Part shown: one piece after another, positions 39,688 to 49,699 of the stretch
How positions within the stretch are numbered: the stretch's first letter is position 1
How the letters are laid out: each line of letters begins with the position of its first letter
Origin: Anopheles merus
Taxonomy: Eukaryota; Arthropoda; Insecta; Diptera; Culicidae
Reading direction: 5' to 3'
NCBI RefSeq assembly: GCF_017562075.2
Contig: NC_054084.1
Span: forward strand, 45,726,697 to 45,790,696
Length of the DNA: 64,000 bases
Notes under the pieces: model-generated
Databases searched by the model: none
What the model saw: only the letters and a program-made list of their open reading frames with translations
What the model was told of the DNA's origin: nothing
Position numbers and translations under genes: made by a program

Positions 39688-42600
39688 TTCGCTGCACCGT
39701 GCACCGTGCCGGAATGTGCTACAGCTGAGAGCGCTACTTTACGAATGAACACAGACGGACGCTGGCGCTTTGGTTTGCAAATGCTCTTTCCGCGATAAAA
39801 ATATACAGTGCCCCACAAACTTATGCTTATACTTTTCATGCGCGATGTTTTTTTACATTAAGAATAAAAATGGTTGAAAAGTTACTACACTCTTTAAGAT
39901 TTTATTTTGTTGATTAATTGCTTCACTTACCTAACGTCTGCATCCGTTAAAAGGAACGAATTATAGTCGAACTTCACTGGTTGGGATACGCACTAACTAA
40001 CTCACACTAACTCAGGACTAACTGATCCTATAAAACTGTTCGTAGAGTGCCACTAGCCAAATTTTAGGCAAAAGGCAGGAAAATGCCCTAGACGGCTCGT
40101 GAGCCGTACTTTTCCGATCATTGCACTAACTAAACCCGGAAGACATTTAGAACAATGCTTGACAATATGACAAGCTTGAAGATTTCTTACTAGCTTGCTT
40201 TTATGTTGCTTATACAATAATTAACTTCGGCAGTAAAGATAATTTAACAATAAAAAGCAGTCTTTGTTTTTGCTAAAAAAAAACTTGATTTAAACTACAT
40301 TTTTATACCAAAGGTTCGGTCTATTTCAGTTTGGAGACTCTGTACCTCCTAACTATCGATAGCGAATTCGTTAGTTTGTATATATTCATATTCCAAACAG
40401 TGAGGTTCTAGATAATTATAGATAAATAACAAATTGTTTGCTTATTTGATTATTTTAAAATTTCATTATTTGCTTCTTTTTTCTCTTTTTCAAGAGTTAG
40501 ACGATTTTTAGTTCCTAATAATTTGATTTTTCTATTTAATTTTTCAAGAGTTACAAGATTTTTCGTTCCTTTTTATTTGATTTTTCTTTTCACTTTTTCA
40601 AGAGTTACAATATTTTTCGTTCCTCATTATTTGCTTCTTCTATTCACTTTTTAAAAAGTTTGAAGATTTTTCATTCCTAATAATTTGATTTTTCTATTCA
40701 CTTTTTCAAGAGTTAGAAGATATTTCGTTCCTCATTATTTGTTTCTTCTATTCACTTTTTCAAGAGTAAGAAGGTAGACAATAGACAAAGGATAATTTCA
40801 ATACTTACCTGGTCAATAATAATACCTGGTTGAACGGCATACAAACCAACAATTGAGTTGAGATGCCAAGTAAAGAGTAACATATCTAGTGAGAAATTTT
40901 AAGGATTATTTCACCTCGGAGCGCGGGCACTGGGATGATTCTGCAAAAAATATGCATGTTGTGGGGGTGCAGCTTATTACAGTGATCTGCTAATTTATAG
41001 TCGCACCATGCAATATCACAAAGATGCATTGAGTTTAAAAAATACACATTAGCAAGTTTATTATCAATTCGTCTGTAGCTATAATTATATAAATATTGAA
41101 GTCTTTGTATTTTTATTTATGATAAATGTGGCGTACAATTAATGGGCAACGCATACACAGTTTTGAAGCGTGCCTAATTAAGAGTTATGAAATCGTTTGC
41201 TTATGATTGTTTTCAAATAATTTTTGTTTACTAACTCTTGATTGTATCACATTCACGTTCCGTTAGGAAAAAAAGTAAAACACTGCCTTCCTTGAGCATC
41301 TGAGTAGTTCGCATGAGTATTATTTAAGCACTGCTCTATGCTCTAATAATAGACTAATTTTCTATAGCAAATTAATCATAAATATTCAAAATTGTCATTC
41401 TAGTGAATATCTAACATGAGTGTTATGGTTTGTAGGAAGCATATTCGTATGAGAAAAATGTCCAAAGTGTTAAGTATTGAAAATTGATAAAAACGCAAAT
41501 TCAGAACCTGCAAGTCTTAAGTGATTTTATTGACAAACGTGAGCTCAAAAGCAAGGAAAATCAAATATAGAAGTACAAGAAGCTGTACGAAGCTGTACAC
41601 TTCTACAATTGGAAATATATCCCATAAAGAAACCCTAACACTATTTTTCCTTGTTTCCATTCATTCTGAGCACCTCTCTAGTACGCGCATGTCTACTTTT
41701 AATACATGCAAGTTACCCCCTCACCCGCTGCGCTATCGATCGCTGTACGATCGTGCGACTGTTTCCTAATCACAACACAGAGGCATTTGTTAGCTGCTCG
41801 AGTGTTTGCCTGCTCGCTACCACATGTGATATCATCAAAGAAGTCTCGTTCCCCATTCGGCTAAATTCGTCTTGTTTTAGCCACTCTCACTTTCACTCAG
41901 ATGGTGTGGTGTATTTTTGTTTATAAATATTTTACACTCTCTCAACGAATTTCCCCCCAATCGAGCACAGTTCAAACTCATGCTGTAAGATAAATAGCTA
42001 GTTCGTATTGCAGGAGCAAAATGAAACCTCCTGCTGGTCGATCGAAGCCGAAGCTCTCACCAGCTGGTTAAAGACGTCGGAAAAGGGATGTGCAGCAATT
42101 GTCCGCCAAAACGGGACCTTGAGCAACGGGGCCCACCGTCATGTTACGGTTGTGGATGAGTGTTGATGATCAAACAAGTGTAGAACATATGATCCATTAG
42201 CAGCTTCTCGCTCATCGTTCCCAACATCGTGGCGTTCTATGCCGTAAGGGTACGCGAGATACGATAAGAAGATATTTAATTCACATGTTCGTGCGATCGG
42301 TACTGTCGTGTGTGAAAAAGGCGATTATGATGGTGTTCCACAGTGTCACACAGATACTCACTCATCTTCTCTTCCTCTTTCTCTCTTCGCTCTCTCCTAT
42401 TTGTACTCGTACTCTCGACAAGAAGAGATTTCTGTAAGGGCAGAGATATATCTCAATTGTCGTGTGAGATGAGATCGTTACGCGATATCTGTTCAACGCG
42501 CAGTTTAGTTTCTTGCAGTCAGATGTTTCGCCGATCTCGAAACAGATCGTGTGCTAGTCAAGATCATCCCTACAGTTTGCTTAAAGCTTAACTGTTTAAA

Positions 42601-42843
42601 GCCATCCGGTTGGCTCTGGTGGAAACATAATTGATCCGCAAAGTGGTACGTTTCAAACAAAGAAGCATTTTTCCTAGCCCCGATCGAACTCGTTTTTTTT
42701 TCTTTTGGTAAAGTGATAAAGTTTAAGAATAAGGCAATACAGTTATGTGCAAAGTGCTAAGGGAGCAAAAAACTATACGTAATATTATTCCCCTTCCAGT
42801 GCAGGTTTGTTTGGTAATTCGGTCGGTTGCCGAAGAAAAGGAC
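39688..42843. other. Intergenic region between phosphatase and homeobox gene
   Basis: No gene recognised. The stretch 39.8-41.5 kb is AT-rich and includes the 54-bp tandem repeat listed separately. From 41.6 kb the composition is more balanced and leads into the candidate promoter at 42,844. The first few hundred bases hold the promoter of the minus-strand phosphatase, but no TATA or clear initiator was found. Confidence 0.6.
40460..40776. repeat. 54-bp minisatellite, about six units
   Basis: The core CAAGAG (one unit degraded to AAAAAG) recurs at 40,491, 40,545, 40,599, 40,653, 40,707 and 40,761, exactly 54 bp apart. Each unit contains a T-rich stretch, CACTTTTTCAAGAGTTA and GATTTTTCGTTCCT. 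Units differ by substitutions but not in length. The period is a multiple of three, but each strand carries stops, so it is not coding. Confidence 0.93.
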
Positions 42844-42878
42844 TATTTTTATCTCGATCTTCGTCGCCCTTGTCAGTT
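42844..42878 (+). promoter_or_regulatory. Candidate TATA plus initiator promoter of the Mohawk-like gene
   Basis: TATTTTTAT at 42,844-42,852 precedes a consensus insect initiator TCAGTT at 42,873-42,878; the initiator A (42,875) is 31 bp from the TATA start, the standard spacing. It lies on the strand of the homeobox gene, 1.9 kb upstream of its start codon. Several donor-like sequences (GTATGT, GTGAGT, GTAAGT) cluster at 43,170-43,206, so a noncoding first exon of about 300 bp is plausible. Confidence 0.5.
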
Positions 42879-43305
42879 CGCCCGCTCATCAGCAGCACAC
42901 GCGTTTGGACAGGTGTTAGTGTACGTGTAGTCAGCACACAACCCAAAAACATGTCCATTTGCGACACCTCCAATGCGGCGGCACTGACACTAAGCCTAAC
43001 GGGACAGAAAAGGTGCTATTTTACATTGAAAGTAAATTCAAAGGCACAATTGTTTTTTTTTTGTCTTATCTCACCATATCAAGTAGACATAAAACGGGGA
43101 CGGGGGGGTCTTCTTCAAAACTGAAGTTCTGCTACGAAGATTAGCTGCCGAGTGAGCTGTCGTGTGCGGGTATGTGTGAGTCTCGCTCTGTGCTAGTGTG
43201 TGAGTAAGTGAATCGAATTTTATTCGCGAGAGCCAACAAACAAACGAAATACACAAAACAACAGCGCATCCTTCCACCCAAGAAAACGGTGGCCTTTACA
43301 AGATC

Positions 43306-43374
43306 ATGTTTTTTGCTGTTGTTGTTGCTCTTGCCCTGTACGCTTTGTTGTACGTAGGAGGGAGGGGGAGGTAA
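43306..43374 (+). other. Small ORF with membrane-anchor-like peptide upstream of the homeobox gene
   Basis: ATG at 43,306 opens a 22-codon frame ending at TAA 43,372-43,374. It encodes a hydrophobic stretch (FFAVVVALALYALLYV) and then GGRGR. If the leader between 42,875 and 44,811 is retained, it would be an upstream ORF of the homeobox mRNA. If it lies in an intron it means nothing. No family is recognised; very short hydrophobic ORFs also occur by chance. Confidence 0.2.
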
Positions 43375-44416
43375 TCGTTGAGGGTGAAGAAAAAGCTATG
43401 TTACATGGTGTGCGCCACACGATGTGCTAAAAATAATAATTCCGCATCCAAATAATCCACCCACCACCGACAACGCCCTGCACGTTGGGCGCCTCCATCC
43501 AACAAACGGCCCAAACGGTCTTTTAGTGGTCATAACGCGGGAAATCCAAATACAGTGGAAGAAAATCCGTGACAAACATCGTTCCACAATAAGCAGAGTG
43601 ATAAATGCATCGTTTAATGCACTGTACGCCAGAAACGCTCTCGGAACGATCTGCACAAGCGAAAGCGGGGAGAGGATCGTTCTATTCCATAGGTCACTTT
43701 TGCGGAGAAGGACGTTCTGTTTTGGTGTAGTGTCCGTGGATAATGTGTGTAGAGTTCTTTTGGTTTGTTTTCAGTTTTTTTTTTAAAGAAAACGCGAGTG
43801 GTGGTGAGATCTATCTTTATCCCGCAAAAAATATAGCCACCAGCAACGGTACCAGCAAGCAGTTGTGGTGTGTTTGAGCCGATGTTTTCATGTTTTCTGT
43901 CGTTCGTGTCGCACTGTAAGGGCGTAATTCTAATTGTATGTGTTTTTATCCCTATTTTTACTCATCAAAACTTTGAAGCTAATAAATTTTAGCAATTTAG
44001 AGCCTTTCTCCGCCAAACCTAGATCGAAAGGATAATAAGTTTATTTAGTCTTACATAAGCGGTAATACGCATGTGAAATGTTTTCAAAACGATCGAGTGT
44101 CAGGTTTGCACATTAAATGAGGGTACTACAAAGAAAACAAAACGGATAAAAATATGTCACGATCCACAACGAGCGAAGCAACTATATTCTCTTCCTCTAA
44201 AAATACCATTTGGCAGTGAATTAACAACGGAAGGCCACGGCTCACCAACAGCACAGCAGAATGACCTATAAAACTAAACAGGACAACCAGCGTGTTGAAG
44301 GAGCGAAATTATGATTTTTTTATTACAATTCATTTGCGATCGCGATCGTTTTACACTCCCAACCAATCGTATTGTTTTGACAAGTTGTATCAATAATTAC
44401 AATTTTTACGCATCTC

Positions 44417-44611
<195 letters not shown>

Positions 44612-44810
44612 CTTCCTTCTCTATTCTCCAAAAGGTTTCACGGCAAAACGATTAGACAGTACAGAAGAGGAGGCAGACCCCGCCTCGAAAAACGCTCGAA
44701 CACGATCACTCGCGATCGCCAAGCAGCGCGCGTACAAAGTAGAAGAAACAGCAACAACCAACCAACCCACAGCTAGAGAGAAAAGAAAACACACGAAAAC
44801 AGAACTAAAC

Positions 44811-46921
44811 ATGGATAAACCGTCGCGACCTGTGCGAAATCGTAAGCGTAGTAGGTTCGTGGCGAATTCCTTGCGTGTGTGGCCATGTGTGTGTGTGTTT
44901 GTGTGTGATAATAAGCCGTGAGAGTGAGAAACATGTTACAAACCTCATACGTCGAGCAAAGGAAAGCTTCGTTATTTTCATCTTCACTAACACCTTACTT
45001 TTTTTAAAACAATACTCATAGATCCTAACCATCTTCTCTTGATACATCACCATCAAACGCCAGGAGTAGATAGACCCCTGCAACAGTTACTCGCATTTTC
45101 GTTTACTTTTAAATGATTTGCGTACGATCCTCTCTTTCGAGCACGTGACTGAAGAAAACAACCATTTGCGTAATACGGATTGAGAGCTTGCATGCGTTTA
45201 CGTTTACCGAACCCCCACTGCGATACTAACAGAATGCTAAAGCTCATTACTTCTAATTGTAAAAACAAAGCTATATGCTCTTTTTACAATTTGTCACTCA
45301 AAAAGGATTCCCATTCTTAACGTTTGCAGAAAAGCATGGCCACCGGGCGATAGCCACCGTCCGGTAAAACGGCTATTTACACCGGAAATTAAGCGAATGC
45401 TCAAGGATTGGCTGGTGAGGCGCCGGGAAAACCCGTACCCCAACCGGGAGGAAAAAAAGCTGCTCGCCGTTGAGACGGGCTTGACGTACACGCAGATCTG
45501 CAACTGGTTTGCGAACTGGCGCCGAAAGCTCAAGAACTCTGGCAACGATCCGATCCGCAAGACGTGGGGCAATCTGATCAAGAATTACAACACCAACGCA
45601 CGAGGCAACGTGGAGCAGTTCAGCATCTGCTCGAACGATAGCATTTGGGGCGAGAACGGGGAAGACTCGCAAGATTCGCGAACGTCTAGCTCGGGCGAAC
45701 ATCCTTACACCAATCGTCACAGGCATCATCATCACCACCGCTATCATCTTGGTCATCAACGGCAGGGTCAAAAGTATGAGAACAACGACAACCCTGGTAA
45801 CCCGTTGCCCTATCACGTGTATGCCGAGGCAGGTGACTGTGTTGGCGATAATAACAATAGTGACTCGTATCGGAATAATAACCTAGACTGCAGACCATAT
45901 ACCGAGTACATGCGAGTTCCGGAGTATGGTCGTATTGAGGAATGTCCGAGCAACGAAGGCTTACGGGATAGCTATCCTCCGACCGCGTTTCGAATAGATC
46001 ACTGCTATACTCCACGTAACTATGACACCGTCTTCGGGCTGCCAGAGGACACGCGATGCTACAAGGTATCTTACAGAAAAACGGTTTGAATCAATCCGCT
46101 GAAGCTAATTCACGCTCTTTTTCCCTACAGGTCACACAGTTCGACGGATCTTACGATCCAGAGAGTGGAACAAGGCTTGAACCCATCATTCTCACTGCCA
46201 CATCTGCTCACTATGGCCGTTCGTTCACGTCGAAAGAAGCTCCCAATGGAGGCACCCTCTATCTGACGCCGTCCACCACCCTCTCTCCTGCAGCTGGCGC
46301 TCCCACAATCACCAGTGGAAGATCACGATCGAGCAAGTACAAGAGCAGCATTATGGAGAAGTACCTGCGCGATCTAGGCGAACTGGAAGCGTCCGATGAA
46401 CCGGTGGATGAACCGACCACCATGATGCCGGTACTGATGGCTACCATACCGTTTCAGCAGAAACACTGTGTTCATGCCCACGGCCACGGACTGCAGCTAC
46501 AGGCTCCAGCTGCGATCAGTTACGATACCGCCGTGTTACGCGGTCCGCCGTCACTAACGAAGTGGCTAGAAAGTGCCGCCAAGTTTACACCGTCCAAGCA
46601 CAACTACATCGACTGGGAATGCTCTGGGTATGTTGTTTACGTTTGTAAGCCATTCCATAAAGCACGGCTAAGAGTAACAATATTTACCCCATGCCTCGTT
46701 ACAGGAAACAATCGTCAACGAAGAGGCGGTTAGACTCTGGCGGAAACTATTACGCCATTACGGACAGTGGCAGTGATGGTGGTTGCAAATATGTTGCACC
46801 ACTGTACAGAGAATCGATACAGCCAAACATTGGCAGTCTTGAGCACCAGAAGGATGAGCTCGATGCAGCGGAAGCACTGACGAAGCTTGCGAACAATTTT
46901 CGAACGAAATTTTCCGCCTAA
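44811..46921 (+). CDS. Mkx: TALE homeodomain transcription factor, Mohawk type (Drosophila CG11617-like)
   Basis: Four coding exons, 44,811-44,854, 45,330-46,065, 46,131-46,627 and 46,705-46,921, give 497 aa; introns are 475, 65 and 77 bp. The homeodomain covers about residues 25-84 and has the TALE three-residue loop extension (ENPYPNREEK) and recognition helix WFANWRRKLKN with Trp74 and Asn77. A block after it (NLIKNYNTNARGNVEQFS, NDSIWGENGED) matches the region that follows the homeodomain in vertebrate MKX (LYNKYVQGNAERLS, SDDSCSEDGEN), which separates it from Iroquois proteins. A His-rich stretch lies at about 143-155; the C-terminal half has no known domain. The family acts in the nucleus, usually as repressors in muscle and tendon differentiation in vertebrates. 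Odd: Trp78 where vertebrate MKX and Irx have Ala. The exon 1 donor (AG/GTTCGT) is weak, so the first 15 residues are less certain. Confidence 0.92.
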
Positions 46922-47020
46922 CTGAGCACGCTCGAATGTATGGCGGAAAGTATGATTCTGGTCAGCGCATTCCTTAAGTTATGCCAGCAGCTGTAGAAAA
47001 TATGGTATGTGTTACAAAAC

Positions 47021-47026
47021 AATAAA
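47021..47026 (+). terminator. Poly(A) signal AATAAA of the Mohawk-like gene
   Basis: A canonical AATAAA 100 bp after the stop codon at 46,921. It lies between the convergent homeobox gene and mRpL10, whose stop codons are only about 340 bp apart. Confidence 0.75.
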
Positions 47027-47259
47027 GAAGTGCTACTGCTTGCGAGCGGCGAACGAAATAGACTGACTCCTTACTCTTATTAGTAGTATACTATTGAAAC
47101 ACGATGCTACAGGACTGTAATGATCAATATTGTGAAAATGATGTCGTTTTCACCTTTCTTTCTCTTGCACATTGATCATTGCGTGTTTGGATTAACTCAT
47201 AAAGACGTTTACTTCATCTCGTTCAACTAGTTACTTATTCAATCTAAATGCCTCGCCGT

Positions 47260-48093
47260 TCAACTGTCCACCTTTTCACCAGCTGGACTTGCTTCACTGA
47301 GTTTTGGATCGGTCTTCGAGTACGCATCCAACAGGTTTACCAACTGGCTCTGGTGACATTGCAGATCTCCCACGATCTTGCCACCGACACTGTCCAGCAC
47401 GGCGGCAAACTGCGCACGAACCGTCGTAATGTCGGGCATGGTAGCGTAAGCCATGAACTCATTTTTGCTCAGCAGCCTTCCTTCCACAATACCGCCCATC
47501 AGTACTAGTTGGGGCGTCTTCTTGAGCACGCTCAGCACCTGTTTAATCTTTTGCACTTCCGGGCTGAAGATGATGGCGGTTTTCGCTTCAAACAGTGGCA
47601 ATATCGCTTCAAACCGGGTGTCTGCAACCGCTTTTCGCATTATCGATTTACCGTACACCTTCACCGAGACGTTGTGCCGATGGAGCGCCACCTGAGCCTT
47701 GAACATATCCTCCTGCTTGATCGAATTCACGTGGACGAGTGCGACGAGGTTGCTGTGTTCGAACCAGTTCCGGGCCTCTCGCGCAATAATGGTCTCGTAC
47801 GGATTGTCCAGCTTGCTTTTCATTTCCTTCGCTCGTTCGGCATCAATGCATGGTGCGTTAAAGTCTGGCTTTTTGTAGTACGGTTTTATCACCTCGAGCA
47901 CACGAGCTCTTTCGTAATGCGGTGGCCGCGGTCGCTGGATGTTTATCTTTCCTCGGAACCGGCGAAACGTAAGCAACGGGTTGCGCAATTGTAATAGACC
48001 TGTAAAAGGGAATTCGTACAGTCGGACATTGTTTGGTAACATTTTTACTGCACTCCACCGTACGAAATTACCATTTATTATCAAATTCGACAT
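47260..48093 (-). CDS. mRpL10: Mitochondrial ribosomal protein L10 (bL10m)
   Basis: The product is 277 aa in one exon. It is the mitochondrial form of ribosomal protein L10, which anchors the L7/L12 stalk on the large mitoribosomal subunit and so supports factor binding during translation. Seen: a basic N-terminus rich in Arg and hydrophobic residues, fitting a mitochondrial targeting peptide; the animal mL10 signature KINIQRPRPPHYERARV (49-65); then the L10 core, with MKSKLDNPYETIIAREARNW (91-110), NLVALVHVNSI (115-125), VYGKSIMRKAV (147-157) and LVLMGGIVEGRLLSKNEF (196-213). The frame is open upstream to a TTG at 48,129, but ATG 48,093 is the first proper start. It is divergent from Nup42 and convergent with the homeobox gene. 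Confidence 0.95.
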   Translation of the reverse strand: MSNLIINGNFVRWSAVKMLPNNVRLYEFPFTGLLQLRNPLLTFRRFRGKINIQRPRPPHYERARVLEVIKPYYKKPDFNAPCIDAERAKEMKSKLDNPYETIIAREARNWFEHSNLVALVHVNSIKQEDMFKAQVALHRHNVSVKVYGKSIMRKAVADTRFEAILPLFEAKTAIIFSPEVQKIKQVLSVLKKTPQLVLMGGIVEGRLLSKNEFMAYATMPDITTVRAQFAAVLDSVGGKIVGDLQCHQSQLVNLLDAYSKTDPKLSEASPAGEKVDS

Positions 48094-48327
48094 TTTTCCG
48101 GCTGGTTTTTCACTGGTGCTGCAGAACAAAACAATGCAATATTTTGACCATATGCCGTATGACAGCTGTCAAACTTCGGCTGATCGGGGAAAATGGTTCA
48201 ACTTCGTGCCCGACGAAAATCGGACGAAGATAAACTGACAATCTGGGGGCCGTGAAGAAAAGCAACAAATATCGCACAGCCTCTTGCAATCGTATAATCC
48301 AAAGCAGCAACCACAAAACACTCGAAA
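48094..48327. promoter_or_regulatory. Shared bidirectional promoter region of mRpL10 and Nup42
   Basis: Only 234 bp separate the two divergent start codons, so both promoters and 5' leaders must fit here. No TATA box stands out, as expected for housekeeping genes. A perfect 12-bp palindrome, TGACAGCTGTCA, lies at 48,160-48,171, just left of the centre. It contains two TGACAG half-sites of TALE-class homeodomain proteins (TGIF, Meis) around an E-box core CAGCTG. Confidence 0.7.
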
Positions 48328-49699
48328 ATGGTTCTTTGTATGTACTTTCTGAATAACAGTTGCCGATTTGGCTCCCGATGTAACAACGAGCACATCGACA
48401 TTGGGTAAGGACATTGAGCATCGATCCTACAGCATTCCAGATTGTAGCAAGCATTTCTCTTGCAGGTCGATTGTAAAAAATGAAGTGGACGTGTCGCTGA
48501 AAGGCAACCAATGGCCACTGTCGTGTTTCGGACCGTTCAAGGAGCGAAACTGCATACCAAGCTTTATAGAAGATCTCAGCTTTGAAGAGATCCGGATGAT
48601 GTATCTGGAGGCCAAAATGCAAAACAACATCCCAGCCCACCAGATGCAGCTGGCGCAGATGATCAATGACGCCAAAACAAAGATGCAATGTCTCACTACA
48701 ATGAACAGAGACATTCTGAACACGTTGGTGGAAATTTACAACCAGCAGGAAAGCAGTGCCAAACCGGCAAACGCTCCATTAAACACGTTTGCATCGATTG
48801 GATCGGGTGGAAGTAATGCTCCGGCGTCCGGCATATTTGGCAGTGGCACTAGTAGCAATGCGTTCGGATCCGGATTCGGACCCAGCGCTGCCATCGGGGG
48901 TAGTAACACTGGCACTGCCAGCAGTATATTCGGCAGCGGTTCCATCACCGGCCAAGCGTCACAACCAGCTGGCAACATCTTTGGCTCAGCTGCTTCCACC
49001 ACAAGCAACATATTTGCCAAACCTGCACAGCAACCTGCCACTGGAAATATCTTCGGCATGCCTCAACAACCGAACCCCGTCTTTGGTGGTCCTGCCGTGA
49101 TGGGTGGAGGACTGTTTGGAAGCGTACAACAACAACAACAACAACCTGCCCAAAATGGGGCACCACTGTTTGGAGGTGTGACAACGGCCACGAACTCAGC
49201 CGCTGGTGGCAACCTCTTTGCCAGTGCCGCTACCAGTGCATTTGGGCAGCCTTCGGGTGCTAGTTCCGGGTTTGGGGGAGCTAGTATATTTGGCAACAAT
49301 GCAGCATCCTCTACTCCCGCTCTTGGAGGGTTTGGAACGATGGCCGCACCCCAGCCACAGCAAAGCAGTGGTCTGTTTAATACCGTACCTTTCGGCAGCA
49401 GTGCCCCGTCGACTGCATCGTTTGGATCGTTTGGTTCAACGATGCAGGCTGCACCTTCAGCAAATGCACCCTCATCACAAAATCTGTTCCTGCCCACACC
49501 AGCGGCGAATCCGTTCGGCGCTTCTTTGGGTGGGAATGCTTTTGGTGCGCCGGCACAGGCTACGACAGTCCCACATTCAGCGACTATGTACAGCAGTATG
49601 GTTAACGTTACAGCGGAACATTTGGCTGCCTTTAAGGCCGATCAATTTCAACTCGGACGAATTCCTACTGTACCACCACCAAAAGAGCTGTGTCACTGA
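48328..49699 (+). CDS. Nup42: Nucleoporin Nup42 (NUPL2/NLP1), CCCH finger and FG repeats
   Basis: Two exons, 48,328-48,404 and 48,466-49,699, join across a 61-bp intron (donor GTAAGG, acceptor TTGCAG) to give 436 aa. Nup42 sits on the cytoplasmic face of the nuclear pore, binds Gle1 and supports mRNA export. Seen: an N-terminal CCCH zinc finger, C4-x7-C12-x5-C18-x3-H22; then the family block SIVKNEVDVSLKGNQWPLSC (27-46) and DLSFEEIRMMYLEAKM, which corresponds to DISPEELRLEYH in human; about 18 FG dipeptides spread through a Gly/Ser/Ala/Gln-rich part; and the C-terminal Gle1-binding tail HLAAFKADQFQLGRIP with PPPKEL, matching human FTLGKIPLKPPPLEL. The linker between finger and conserved block is nearly absent, shorter than in human. 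Without the first exon the long frame would start at a false Met and lose the finger. Confidence 0.94.

Noticed and set aside
48736..49497. Long minus-strand frames opposite Nup42
   Set aside because: They are antisense shadows of the Gly/Ala/Ser-rich FG-repeat coding sequence.
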